22,998 nucleotides of DNA from Phaeoceros laevis (GCA_049999765.1 JBNGIQ010007975.1:1-22998); one strand, 5' to 3'. Counted from the first letter of the stretch, positions 1 to 9,650 are shown. Made by a program: numbers and translations. Notes: generated by a model from the letters alone, not told the origin.

Positions 1-95
1 CTTGGCTTACACATTCTTCGGGATCGCAAGAGAGGTACAATTTTCTTACATCAAGCAAAATACATTCAGCAAATTTTGCAAAGATATAGCATGCA

Positions 96-195
96 NNNNN
101 NNNNNNNNNNNNNNNNNNNNNNNNNNNNNNNNNNNNNNNNNNNNNNNNNNNNNNNNNNNNNNNNNNNNNNNNNNNNNNNNNNNNNNNNNNNNNNN
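96..195. other. Assembly gap (100 N)
   Basis: Exactly 100 N, so most likely a placeholder of unknown real length inside the Copia reverse transcriptase region. The reading frame happens to be the same on both sides, but the N count should not be read as a distance. Confidence 0.97.
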
Positions 196-1002
196 TCCAC
201 TCCCATGGAGCAAAATGTCAAGCTGGTTGCCCATGAAGGAGACATTCCTGCCGACGATGCGGAATTGGCATGATTATATCCTTCCCTCAACGGAAGTCTG
301 ATGCATTTAATGGTGGAATCGCGGCCGGATATATGTTTTTCAAGCGGTACGCACTCTCAATTCTTATCTAATCCTAGCAGGCCTCATTGCCACTCCATCA
401 AGCGCACCTATCGCTACATTCGTGGCACCCAAGACTAGGGTCTTCTATATGATAAGAATGCAAAAGATGCTCTTCAGTTCGTCACATATAGCGACGCTGA
501 TTGGGCGGGCGACGTTGACAGTCGCAAGAGTATCTCAAGTTATGTGTGCATCCTTGCGGGAGCAGTGGTGACCTGGAGTAGCAAGCGTCAACCGACCATG
601 GCTCTCAGCTCCACCGAGGCAGAGTACAAATCCCTCACGGATGCATGTAAAGAGATTATTTGGATAGTGGGAGCGCTTAATGAGTTAGGAGCTGAACAGC
701 GGCTCCCTATACGTCTTCTCTGCGATAACCAGAGTGCTATTGCTCTGACTTAAAACCCCAGGTTTCACGCAAGAACCAAGCACATAAAGGTATAACATCA
801 TTTCATAAGAGAAATAGTTGCAAAAGGGCTTGTGCGCGTGGAGTATTGTCCGACTGATGACATGACAGCGGACATCCTGATGAAGGCTCTGGGAAGACAT
901 AAACATTATCAGCATTCTCATGGCTTGGGTTTGAGAGCATCTGGTGGTAAGTTGCTATGGAGCAGCAATACATCTTCAAAGCTGAAACAAGCAAGCGTGT
1001 GA
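196..1002 (+). pseudogene. Copia reverse transcriptase/RNase H coding remnant with four premature stops
   Basis: This is the coding part of the Copia element after the first gap. The protein similarity stays in a single frame, so decay has been by point mutation to stop codons (TGA 271, TAG 436, TAA 751, TAA 793) rather than by frameshift. The RNase H core lies at about 490-800. The tail reads H-H-F-I-R-E, then V-E-Y-C-P-T-D-D-M-T-A-D, the usual Copia C-terminal pattern. The stop at 751 replaces the lysine expected before N-P in this family's A-K-N-P motif. The stop at 793 falls just before H-H-F, where a coding residue is expected. Confidence 0.88.
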
Positions 1003-1130
1003 CATTCGACGATGAAGAAGACTAGTAAATAGCAAATTAGAATAGTTTTCAAGTTTCAAATAAGTGTAGTTATTTAGATAACTATAAACTTTCTATGGTT
1101 AGTAATAATAAATTCTAACCTGAGTGGGAG

Positions 1131-1374
1131 TGTTAGAGTAGGTTAGTTTAGCTACCTTTTAGCAGGTTAGATTATTATAGATAAATATATTTAACCTATG
1201 CAGGCGGTTATAACTAACCACCTGCCATGTACACGGAACCTAGCTTGTTCCCCCTACACACTTCAATATATGCAATCTCTCTCTCGCTCATGATCTGTCG
1301 CTTAGTTCTCACCTGCTTCTATTCCTCATCCGATGTTGTTGTGCATCATGTTGACCAGCTGGAGAGCTACAACA
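1131..1374 (+). repeat. Copia 3' LTR (end approximate)
   Basis: The sequence starts TGTTAG right after the polypurine tract GAGTGGGAG (1122-1130), the standard junction in Copia elements. An AT-rich TATA-like stretch lies at about 1176-1191, followed by a pyrimidine-rich stretch (1249-1330) typical of a short LTR. The 3' end is placed at CTACAACA (ending 1374) because it ends in CA and antisense Harbinger similarity begins about ten bases later. A second LTR copy is not available to confirm it. Confidence 0.65.
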
Positions 1375-1384
1375 TACATCTAAA

Positions 1385-1908
1385 AAAAAGCTCGTCCATA
1401 CCGCATACAGCTTGGAAGATAATACCATGAAAATTTTAGCGACACCAGTAAGCTGTAGGATCATCAGTCTTCTTTGATTTTGATGCCAATCGAATATATG
1501 ATCCATTAATTGTACCTACGATACTTGGAATTCTTGTTGTAAGCAAAAAACTATTGCTGATTTCTTGTTGCCTTTCAGTGTATGACATACATAGGAACTT
1601 CGAGGCCAACTTTGAAGGATCACTTAGGCTCCATTAATTAACTTTGTATACTCCACTACTGTGGATTCGCCCACTACATATTGTTGACCAATAATATACG
1701 GCGAACTACCATAGCCAAATCTATGTAACACCAAAGCAATTATCAACTTTATCTGCAAAGGTGGCTGGTTAAAAGTTTTCACAATAAAAGGGCGCAATTG
1801 CTCAACTAAAACTGTGAAAGTTGCGTAGGACATGTCCTCATTCTCAACCACTGCCGTTGGGACATCGATGGCAAGCTTCATCGCACAAGGTAGGTGAATC
1901 ACGAGCAA
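1385..1908 (-). pseudogene. PIF/Harbinger (DDE_Tnp_4-like) transposase fragment, frameshifted
   Basis: The first block (1908 down to 1624) reads like the helix-turn-helix region of a Harbinger transposase: L-I-I-A-L-V-L-H-R-F-G-Y-G-S-S, I-I-G-Q-Q-Y-V-V-G-E-S-T-V, corresponding to the family's A-L-x-R-L-A-x-G-S and F-G-V-x-x-S-T-V pattern. After a stop (1624-1626) and a frame change, a second block (about 1533 to 1385) reads R-I-P-S-I-V-G-T-I-N-G-S-Y-I-R and N-F-H-G-I-I-F-Q-A-V-C-G-M-D, matching the family's G-A-I-D-G-T-H-I and L-Q-A-V-C-D core. The expected catalytic aspartate of the I-D-G motif is asparagine here (codon 1505-1507). Another in-frame stop lies at 1436-1438. The rest of the DDE domain is absent; the similarity stops where the Copia LTR ends. 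Inactive relic. Confidence 0.75.
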
Positions 1909-3785
1909 AAATGGCCGTGGGTTGACTTGGTGGGAGCTCAGTGCTGAAGATTAGTTCTCACCGCTGGAAACCCTAACCAAAATCGAAGTGAGATGACTGC
2001 ACTTTCGCTACAAATGCAGTAATAATCTTGTGACCAAATCAAGGTTCAAAGGATCTTCAGCTTGTGTCTGCCCCAGTAAGAGAATTGCTGACGACACTGC
2101 AGCTTGGGCATCACCCATGTCGTTCTACCTCCAAAAGACGTACTAGCTGAAGACTGCGATGCAGATCCATATACGGCAACCGATAATTGGCTAAACTGAA
2201 CATTGTTGGCAGAAGTTGTCTAATCCGAGCATGCCGACGGCGTCCCTACTGCACAGATTTGCAACCTTTCGCAGAAGTGAGACCTGTTGCAGCCAGGGTT
2301 GCGGAGGCAACTTCTTCAGATGGGTTGTATTCAGAGGCAGCTCTAATCTAGAGCATTGGGTAGCCGAGAAGGCAGATTGCGAGGACTACCAGCTTGATTC
2401 TCTTCCAGAAAAGAAACCCAACCACTTCTGATTGTGCCTTGGCCATTTTTCTGCAGCTTGAATTGATCGGCGAAAGAATCTTTTCGAAAGCAAACAAATT
2501 GATAAGCCTGCTCATTCTTTTTCCGCTATAATATCCAACATCATGCCAATCTAGCAGGCACAACTCCAGAAGGGAGAGGCTTGCCGTAAAGCCTGAAGTG
2601 GATGTCTTCTACATCGACCTTCTCGGCGGCACTCAAGCCAGACATAATTTGAGGGCGCCACATAAAGCGCACTACTCGTAAAAACTTTATAGAATCACGG
2701 TGGCTTGTGACGATGAGGTGACACGTTGTACGGACATTACTCCTTCAGATGTTGTTACGATCATTATCACGGTCCTTCTCGTGACCAGGCTCCCTCCTTA
2801 CCCATCTACAGCTGTCGGGCGTTTGCGACGAGGTTCAAAATTTGAACCATGTCCCAAACAAATCCGCTTACTGCCATCATTTCCGAATGAGAGTTTTTTT
2901 TTCTATGTTGTCATGCCGTCTTCCTTACTTGCGTTTACTTGCTCACGGTGTTCTGGTGCTTGGTGACAGGTTACTAGCAGCGCCATGTGGACAATTGATG
3001 ACCAAGTGGACAATCGATCAACTCCATCGAGCAGAGCGTAAAGAGAGACGCTGATTCCACAAGTTTCAGTGCTATCGATTACGATTGGGACTAGACGGGA
3101 TGTGGAGGGTAGCAAGGGCTAATGCCGCAAGTTTGAGTGCTGCCGATTATGATTCAGAATAGATTTTCATAGCTAGCTGAAAGTGGGGTACCTAGTTCAA
3201 GGGCCTATTCACATTGACGGTTACTGGCCTTTTGATGCCGATATATTTGCAAATGCTCTTTTTGGATTCAATATGCAATAGCATTTAACGAGTTTTTAAA
3301 AGCCCCCAAAAAAGTACTACAGTAAAAGTGAAACTAGTTTTCGGGTAAAAGTATAATCGGGTAAAAGTGAATCTAGAGTGGCAATGAATCCAGGGTGAAA
3401 GTCAAATTAACTGGGGTTGAAAGTGAAACCAGGCCACGCGGCGAGAGAAGGAAGCAACACGTGGCAGCAATAGGGGGTTTGACCTAGGATCCCGCAGGGG
3501 GTACGATTGAAGTGAGCAAGAGGGGGATGGGTACACTGGCGCCAGCCCTGACATGCTCCTAGCACGTACCCGGCATACGGTGCTGCAACCGGGAAGAGGT
3601 GTCTGGCTTCCGGGTCGGGGTCGGTTCACCGTGTCATAAGCTCTAGATACGTTCGACTTTTGACACGATGGAAGCTATAAAATACACGGTCCCAGCCGAG
3701 CCACTCGCCGCCGTTATAATACACCCTCACTGTGACAAAAAGGGATCGGCGCATTATAACTGACCGTGATTCTTTAACGTTTTTT
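1909..3785. other. Non-coding or unresolved stretch with decayed repeats
   Basis: No convincing gene. On the minus strand around 2530-2640 there is a short open piece starting M-S-G-L-S-A-A-E-K-V-D-V, followed by another around 2348-2563 with a hydrophobic run. These may be remnants of the Harbinger element's second protein or flank, but I cannot assign them. A diverged direct duplication starts at 3061 and 3129 (see separate entry). Around 3300-3430 the motif G-T-A-A-A-A-G-T-G-A-A recurs several times in degraded form. Confidence 0.4.
3061..3166. repeat. Diverged tandem duplication, 68-bp spacing
   Basis: A segment starting AAGTTTCAGTGCTATCGATT at 3061 is repeated in diverged form starting AAGTTTGAGTGCTGCCGATT at 3129. 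About 38 bases align clearly. The copies differ at several positions, so the duplication is old. No coding function is seen. Confidence 0.55.
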
Positions 3786-4271
3786 CTAGTAGTGGCGAAT
3801 ATCCTGGTGCACGCTGAAAAAAAATTCGACATCTTCACGCTTGAACCGCTGCTGAACTTGCAAAAACTGTGCACAACTGGACTTCAAGTCCAATCCACCA
3901 CTGGGCAGGCCCATGAACTCGGAGAAAAATTCATTCGCTGTGTCCACCGATAGATGCCGAAGGACTTTGCAGCTGGAAAGGCCAGCACCCCGCTTTGGCT
4001 TCGCCCCCTTTCCAATAGACCCATGGCCCTCTACACAAGGATCTTCAGCGGGTGCATCGTCGTCCTTACTTCTGCCATCGAATGCAGCAGCCTCCTTCTT
4101 GATCGCCCTCCCGGAATGGCCCGATTTGCCATGGACCACCCTGGCCCGTCGAGGAGGCTCTAGAGAACACGCTTTTTTTGAGCGGCACGGTCTGCCACTG
4201 GCGGGAGGCCTCTTGGCCTTCTGCTCCAGTTTGATCTTTCTCAGCTGGCTTATGGCCGCTTTGCCCACCAT
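3786..4271 (-). CDS. Hypothetical basic protein (about 161 aa), unassigned
   Basis: This is an uninterrupted minus-strand frame from an ATG at 4271. I prefer that ATG because it sits in a good context (ACCATGG) directly after a long A-run on the coding strand; a further 21 codons upstream are also open. The N-terminal 60 residues are rich in lysine and arginine (K-I-K-L-E-Q-K-A-K-R, then S-K-K-A-C). A glycine-, lysine- and aspartate-rich linker follows. The last 60 residues look more globular (V-D-T-A-N-E-F-F-S-E-F-M-G-L, Q-Q-R-F-K-R-E-D-V-E-F-F-F). A basic, possibly nuclear or nucleic-acid-binding, protein is conceivable, but I recognise no domain. The opposite strand is also open for 126 codons, which weakens the coding case. 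It could be a real single-exon gene, a transposon-carried frame or chance. Confidence 0.3.
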   Translation of the reverse strand: MVGKAAISQLRKIKLEQKAKRPPASGRPCRSKKACSLEPPRRARVVHGKSGHSGRAIKKEAAAFDGRSKDDDAPAEDPCVEGHGSIGKGAKPKRGAGLSSCKVLRHLSVDTANEFFSEFMGLPSGGLDLKSSCAQFLQVQQRFKREDVEFFFSVHQDIRHY

Positions 4272-5340
4272 GGTTTTTTTTTTTTGCGAATAAGCACTGC
4301 TTAGAATTTGTGAACGCTTACAATGGTGCTTCAAGCACCCAGCTCAAAACTCAGCACAGAACTTCTGCTTTACCCACCATGGTGTTTGAACGTTAACCTG
4401 TAGACATGTTGACCAAATGTTTACACTCAAAGCCTGGGATTAGAGCAACCTTGAGCACGACATTACTATAAGCGTAAGCAGAGTACCGAGCTCGCAAACC
4501 AAAACCGTGAGCGTGAACAAATGAAACCAATCGATGCGCGTTACTTAGATGCAAATGTGCGTACCAAAGCGAGCTTACCGGGAGAGTAATCGGCAAACAA
4601 AGCACTGAAGGCGATATACGAGAGGTGCAGCTATGCCAGAGATTTCGAAAATGCACCTACAGGTAAGCTACTGCAGACAAAGCTTCTGAAAAAAGACTAG
4701 CGAGTAAGGACCAGGTTTTAGGTTTCCGTTCAAAACGTGGGGCGTGGCGGGGCGGGAAATTTTTAGGTCTGATATTAATGTCGGACCGCGCCGCCCCGCG
4801 TGTCACCATTTTGTTGGTGACCAGGGCCTAGGGTTCTGCGGTCACGACCCTAGTGGCGGCAGGACACATCGCTATCGCCCGTAGGCTGAATCGACCAATA
4901 CAGGTTTTTTAAAAATTGAACCGGTTACTTTCCATGACGGACATGCACCGGTACGGGGTGGGTGGTAGTGCCACTAGTGAGTTGTGCAAACGTGCTGCAC
5001 CCTACCATGTTACTTTCCACATTCGATATTGAAGTCTCCATTTGGAATTGAGTTCACTGTAAGCTAACAACGGCAATGCCCACAAATGCACATGCTCCCA
5101 TAATGTACTCTAACATGGAAACTTCCACCATCGTCAATCGTGCATAAAAGCTCCTCTTCCCAAAATTAGAAAAGAAACAAACATGGGGATCATGAGCAGT
5201 GCCAACGATGAAGAACAATTACTGTTCTCAGCAATATATGGAATGGAAGACATGAAATCATCGTGATATGGTGACAATAACTCGAACAAGAAAAAAAGAG
5301 GGAGGGATCCATGTTTTTGACAAAGTAAAGAGCTTAAAGA
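4272..5340. other. Intergenic, no gene recognised
   Basis: The motif CCCACCATGGT occurs at about 4264 and again at about 4373, so the start region of the minus-strand frame at 3786-4271 is partly duplicated about 110 bases upstream. The upstream copy leads into a short frame that stops quickly. A GC-rich patch lies at about 4735-4800. No exon pattern or known motif was found. Confidence 0.4.
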
Positions 5341-5343
5341 CTT

Positions 5344-5479
5344 GGACCAAACCCCAATGACACCTACAAAAACATGTTCCAAGCTTCCAGTGCACGAAGG
5401 CTTGCAGGGTAGGACCAAACCCTAACGCCACCCGCGAAACAATGTTTTAAGTTGCCACGAAGTGTAGGGCATGGTCCGG
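5344..5479. repeat. Diverged tandem duplication, 68-bp period
   Basis: The segments beginning GGACCAAACCCCAATGACAC at 5344 and GGACCAAACCCTAACGCCAC at 5412 align over most of 68 bases with scattered substitutions and small indels. The antisense frames across them give two related peptides (E-H-V-F-V-G-V-I-G-V-W-S and K-H-C-F-A-G-G-V-R-V-W-S). This reflects the duplication and is not evidence of coding. Confidence 0.6.
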
Positions 5480-6277
5480 GATGCATTAACGAATTAGTAT
5501 ACCGTGCAGCCCGGGTCGATGCCCGCCATACGACCAGCCCCATTCCTGTGCAGTAACGGTGGTGACCGAGGGTTTGTCGTGTTGTTAAAAGAGGACCGAA
5601 AAAAATGGAGGTCCCTTCTTTTTGGCCCACCGCGTGGTGAATGCCCAAGTCTATGTGAATGGGCCATCAGGCTCGGGTGCCAAATTAGGCTCGATTACTT
5701 GTCGAACCGAGCAAACCATCGAAGCCCAACTGGCTCGGTATAATGACATCCAGGGTCACCCGACCTGAGGGATCATTGTGGTTAACTCTGCCATGTATAG
5801 TTATGTATCATACTAATTACGATCTAAATATTAACCCAAATAATATATGTACATATAATATACGCCTAAACGAAATACGTGAAAAAAATCTAAAAAAATA
5901 ATAATTTTAATAGTGAAGCCAAGTGAGAAACCCGGTCCAAAAGTGATCCATTAGGCATTTAAGTGTTAAGTGGAGGTTAATAACTTAAGTGACTTTTGCC
6001 CGAGTGTACAAAGGACAGGAGGCTTGGTTCGCTGAAGTTAAAATGGTATTAATGTAGGCCAACACGTGGCAAGCTATGCCACATGCTGAGAACTAAAGGT
6101 AGAATACTAGAGCATGTGGGGATAGCGTTTTGTCTCTTGGCCGGGGTTTTTTCTTAGGTAGCCAGCTTGCTGTAGCCGGTAGGATTTCCTCTCACCCTCA
6201 GAGTGAGAGTGTATTTGTAATGTTCTGTAAATTAAGAAAATGCGCCGATTGACACCAAAAAAGGGACAGTATACTAG

Positions 6278-6359
6278 AATTCATTCATTCAACTTAAAGG
6301 TCTCTAAAAAAAGGTTATAAAAACAATAAAAGCCTACGTGTTACTCGAATGAATGAATT
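6278..6359. repeat. Short foldback with 13-bp inverted ends
   Basis: AATTCATTCATTC at 6278-6290 is the exact reverse complement of GAATGAATGAATT at 6347-6359, enclosing 56 AT-rich bases. The arms are simple-sequence-like (ATTC repeats), so this may be a tiny MITE-like foldback or coincidental microsatellite pairing. Confidence 0.45.
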
Positions 6360-6742
6360 AAACGATATTGTACTATGAATTAAACTATCTGTACAGATAC
6401 TATCAAATTGTTCAACCAAGATGGCAGCCCTTTGGGAGGGGAGGGCTTGAGCAGTGTTTCATGGGAGGAACCTGTCGTGCTATACCAGAGAGGCCGTGAC
6501 CCTGTTATCAACAACCTTTATATAAATGCATCATGCTCAATATTTTTGCCGTAATGCCTCACTTATCATGCAAGTCTCATTTACCTAAAGATGTGTGGGT
6601 TAACCCTTAAAGGACCTGGGCTTTGAAACCTTAGAAACCAGGTTTCTATGCACGACCTTGTAACGGGCCATTTTGGCCCCGTTCATATTTTAATGATTTT
6701 TTTGAGGTTGTTTCCGAATTCGAATCGCTTTCAAAATTATGC

Positions 6743-6765
6743 GGATAGAGCTCGACGCTCTATCC
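6743..6765. repeat. Perfect 9-bp stem hairpin
   Basis: GGATAGAGC (6743-6751) and GCTCTATCC (6757-6765) are exact reverse complements with a 5-base loop. There is no T-run after it and no neighbouring gene, so there is no reason to call it a terminator. Confidence 0.5.
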
Positions 6766-7350
6766 ATCGATGTATATTAATATTTTACAAAATCTGTCTA
6801 GCACTACAACACGTGTATGAAACGCTCATATGGACCAACAGGCCCCATTATGGCCTCTTGTTCCTTTGAAGGTTAAGATGAGAGCAAGCTTTTGAAGGTT
6901 TTCCTGCACATGGAGGAAAATCTACAATAACAGTTTAAGGACATGTATGACAAGTAAGACAGGTCTCTTGTGATTTATTGTTGGAAGTTTGTGAAGAATG
7001 GACATAGAGAGTGCCAGTTTCTCGAAGTCGTTGGACTTGGGTCGCCAACCAATCCATGTAAGATTAGCCTAGTGGCTAAGAATTTGTTGAACAATTAAAG
7101 CTAAATGCACAACCGGCTGATAAAATTGCTTGAAGATTGTAAAAAGAAAGGGTATCCCATGACTCTGAAAAAAAAGAGTGCTTGAAGAATATGTACATAT
7201 GAGTACGTTAGTATATCTTATATTATAAAATTTTAATGAAAGAGAGTGTGTGTTTGTGTGGTACCATGCTCTCTCTATGTGTCGTAAGAGCGATGTGTTT
7301 GTGCGTTTGTCCGTGACATGCTCTCATCTTCCGTGAGTGCGCGCGCGGAG

Positions 7351-7455
7351 CGCGAGAGGGAGCGCGATCATGCGCAAGCGCGGGGGCGCGAGAGGGAGCG
7401 CGACCGTGCGCGAGCGCGGGGGGGAGCGCGACCGCGGGGGCGCGAGAGGAGCGTG
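7351..7455. repeat. GC-rich tandem array, 36-bp period
   Basis: Units starting CGCGAGAGGGAGCGCGA at 7351 and 7387 are 36 bases apart and nearly identical. A third, rearranged and shortened unit follows to about 7455. The composition (almost only G and C, with GCGCGAG strings) contrasts sharply with the AT-rich DNA on both sides. The period is a multiple of three, so all frames stay open without implying a protein. Confidence 0.75.
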
Positions 7456-8003
7456 GCCGTGGGGTAAAATAGTGGCAGTTCTAAGAGTTGAGCCCCAAAC
7501 CTGCCCTTCCCACTCGAAGAACCCAACCACATGGCCTACTGCATTATATAGAAGTCAATGGTTTAAATTGTTTATATCCCCAACTTGGGATGGGTGGAGG
7601 GACGAGTGATTGCCATCGATGTTGACGGGCTCTACACTAGTTCCGGTACAGTTAAATAACTTTGTGAGAAACGAGGGGCTTTCAAGGGGGCTAGTAAAGT
7701 GGTTACACGAGGCCAACCACCTACCCACATTAGACGTATATGTTAGTATATAGAGACCAATACATATATAATAGACTCTTAGTAGTAGTAGTAGTACGCG
7801 TATAGGTTAATCAATCAATGATACTATACTACTCGTGCAAATAGTTTGGCAATTGAGCCAGCATGATTTAGGTGCATTAGGTTTGGCTTTTTGCCTTTAC
7901 ATGCTAGCTAGGCTTCAAGCTAGGCTAATTAAAGTAACGCTTTCGGATAAGTTCGCACGAAAAAAATGTTTTTTGGTAAGTAACTAGAATTAAGATAAAT
8001 AAG
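7456..8003. other. Intergenic, no gene recognised
   Basis: A TAG trinucleotide run of about five units lies at 7780-7796. Otherwise this is AT-rich sequence with no exon pattern or motif. Confidence 0.4.
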
Positions 8004-8085
8004 TGATTAGAGGGGCTCGGTTCATTTGCCAGGTTGTTTGTATGTGATTAGAGGGGCTCGGTTCATTTGCCAGGTTGTTTGTATG
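8004..8085. repeat. Perfect 41-bp tandem duplication
   Basis: Bases 8004-8044 are repeated without change at 8045-8085 (unit begins TGATTAGAGGGGCTCGGTTC). Perfect identity means a recent duplication or an assembly artefact. Confidence 0.9.
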
Positions 8086-8144
8086 AGCAAGATTGATTGA
8101 ACTGTTTATACTAGAGTAGATTGGGCATGCTAGTATAGGAGTCC

Positions 8145-8204
8145 AAGTGGTTAGCGAGTTCCATATCACACTTAAAGTGGTTAGCGAGTTCTATATCGCA
8201 CTTA
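8145..8204. repeat. 30-bp tandem duplication
   Basis: AAGTGGTTAGCGAGTTCCAT at 8145 recurs at 8175 with period 30 and two substitutions across the unit (C/T and A/G). It lies 60 bases after the 41-bp duplication, so the locus has been duplication-prone. Confidence 0.8.
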
Positions 8205-9521
8205 ATGTAGTGCCTGCAATTCTTGCAATATTTTGAAATTCATTCGTTCATTCGGGGGCCAAGGACTTTTGCCGGACTGAACGACTAACACTACGATTTA
8301 ATTTATTTATTATTTAATTCAGTTATTTAAGTGCGCAATGAAGTTAAATGCTTGGAAGCTCTTGCAATCCTTGACCCATGGGTACTTGTTCAAACCCTAA
8401 ACCCAAGTATGGATACTTGTTCATATTGTCCTCACAGGTCTGATTGGGAAGTGAGCGGTTATTCGTTGTTACTTTTCACAACCTTTCCAATAACAATTCG
8501 TACTATCATGGATGCAACCATAGAAGAATCGTGTTTCTTTGTTGGAGACATTGACATAGTATGACATACTAGTTAGGCCATTCAAAGTGCTAATCGTACT
8601 CCAACAAATTTCACAAACAGTAATAAGAATCTCAGAACCTTGTTCATTATCATAAGTAGAATTAATAGAGAGATCTGCGAATCGTGGCATCATCTTTGCT
8701 AACAACATTGACTTGCCAGCTCCCACCTAAAATGCCACTTCTTTATGGAAATATGACCATGGCTTCAATCCTTTTTCTCAACACATGTAGTCAGATAGGG
8801 GCCACTAAAATTGTAGGTACAGACTGTGCGCAGTCTTTACAATATTGCAAGTGGCTCCTCTAGTGGACCAAAGATTAGCCGGGAGAGCATGATTGATTTT
8901 CTTCGAGCCACAACATGCAATGTGAGTAGTTTAGATGTCGAACTAGGTGATATCCAGAGACTTTTGTCGAAGAGCTCTGCACAGTTTGAGGCGTCCGTCT
9001 TGTTTGTCACCATGGAAACAGGAAAGACTGGCTAGGCCATTTTACACACTGTAGCTGCTAGAATCTTACCTACCACAGATTCTGGCCATAGACTAGGCGA
9101 ACTTAGAACAACTCTAGCTGCACATACTCTGGAGCAACGAAAACGCCGCGAAGGCTCAAGCTGAGAGCGCAATTAAGAATAAAATAGCTTGGGCGTCGCG
9201 GACATAGTAAAGAGTAAAGGATAACACATGCGGCATAACAAGGATGTAAAGTGTAAATGTATGCAAATTGTGTCTAATATGAAAATGCCCCGTGATTTAC
9301 TAAAAAAATACTCTGGCTAGGTCAATTGGGATAAATTGTAGCTGATGATGGATGCCCCTTGTCACAAGAAGAACCCCACATCTGCATGTGTAGGCGCTTA
9401 ATAAGTGGCCCTTGAACCAATATAGGATCTAATATGTGGTATCTAAGATATCCCTCTACAGTCGACCTTCTCTTAATATTATGTGCAGGAGTAAGTGGAG
9501 GCGTTACACTTAAAAAGGGGT
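8205..9521. other. Intergenic stretch with one doubtful open frame
   Basis: A telomere-like AAACCCTAAACCC occurs once near 8393. A minus-strand frame at 8469-8726 begins with G-A-G-K-S, a minimal Walker-A-like string, but lacks Walker B and other ATPase motifs. A plus-strand frame at 8826-9164 is listed separately. No splice-consistent gene was found. Confidence 0.4.
8826..9164 (+). pseudogene. Unassigned open frame with one in-frame stop
   Basis: A frame of 112 sense codons is open except for one TAG at 9033-9035. The composition is protein-like: R-E-S-M-I-D-F-L-R-A-T-T, D-I-Q-R-L-L-S-K-S-S-A-Q-F-E before the stop, and L-R-T-T-L-A-A-H-T-L-E-Q-R-K-R-R after it. I recognise no family. It could be a decayed transposon fragment, part of a broken gene, or chance. 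No good splice sites would remove the stop. Confidence 0.2.
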
Positions 9522-9595
9522 GTACTACATAGGGAAATCATATTTAATTAAAATATTAATTAATAAATAAAATAATTAAATATCCCATTGTAGTG
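9522..9595. repeat. Small AT-rich foldback (MITE-like)
   Basis: The left end reads TACTACATAGGG...ATATTTAATTA and the right end, read on the other strand, reads CACTACAATGGGATATTTAATT. The arms pair over most of their length with a small bulge around an AT-only centre. The size (about 75-80 bp) fits a very small MITE or an internally deleted transposon. No clear target duplication was seen. Confidence 0.5.
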
Positions 9596-9630
9596 CTTAA
9601 TCTCGGACCGAGTTGACTATATCCAGGGAT

Positions 9631-9650
9631 TTCCTAACCCGAGTTAGGAA
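9631..9650. repeat. 8-bp stem hairpin
   Basis: TTCCTAAC (9631-9638) and GTTAGGAA (9643-9650) are exact reverse complements with a 4-base loop, just downstream of the AT-rich foldback. No function is assigned. Confidence 0.5.

Larger units (their letters stand above)
1..1374 (+). mobile_element. Degenerate Ty1/Copia retrotransposon, 3' part (RT end, RNase H, PPT, LTR)
   Basis: One reading frame (codon position 1 at base 1) carries the end of a Copia polyprotein. Before the gap it encodes a reverse transcriptase piece with L-H-Q-A-K-Y-I-Q-Q-I-L-Q-R-Y. After the gap come P-M-E-Q-N, S-R-P-D-I and S-N-P-S-R-P-H, then a Copia RNase H with S-D-A-D-W-A-G, S-S-T-E-A-E-Y and D-N-Q-S-A-I-A-L, the strings that hold its acidic catalytic residues. 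The frame is interrupted by in-frame stops at 271, 436, 751 and 793 and ends at a TGA at 1000-1002. A purine-rich tract at 1122-1130 directly precedes a TGTTAG LTR start. Gag, protease, integrase and the 5' LTR are outside the window. The element is dead as a protein source. Family assignment is firm; the exact 3' end is less certain. Confidence 0.9.
5480..7346. other. AT-rich intergenic stretch with small inverted repeats
   Basis: No gene is supported. An inverted repeat of 13 bases lies at 6278-6290 and 6347-6359, and a perfect 9-bp hairpin stem at 6743-6751 and 6757-6765. A short TG- and GA-rich microsatellite-like tract lies at about 7240-7280. A plus-strand open stretch at 6648-6869 shows no recognisable motif and is not called. 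Confidence 0.4.

Noticed and set aside
5134-5648. Two overlapping minus-strand frames with similar peptides
   Set aside because: The similarity comes from the underlying 68-base DNA duplication, and the frames differ. There is no evidence of selection on protein.
8391-8405. Telomere-like AAACCCTAAACCC
   Set aside because: A single short match is not an interstitial telomere array, and no gene start nearby would make it a meaningful telo-box.
8469-8726. Minus-strand frame starting with G-A-G-K-S (Walker-A-like)
   Set aside because: Only the minimal P-loop string is present. The G-x-x-x-x-G-K-S/T spacing, Walker B and any other ATPase motif are missing, so chance is the best explanation.
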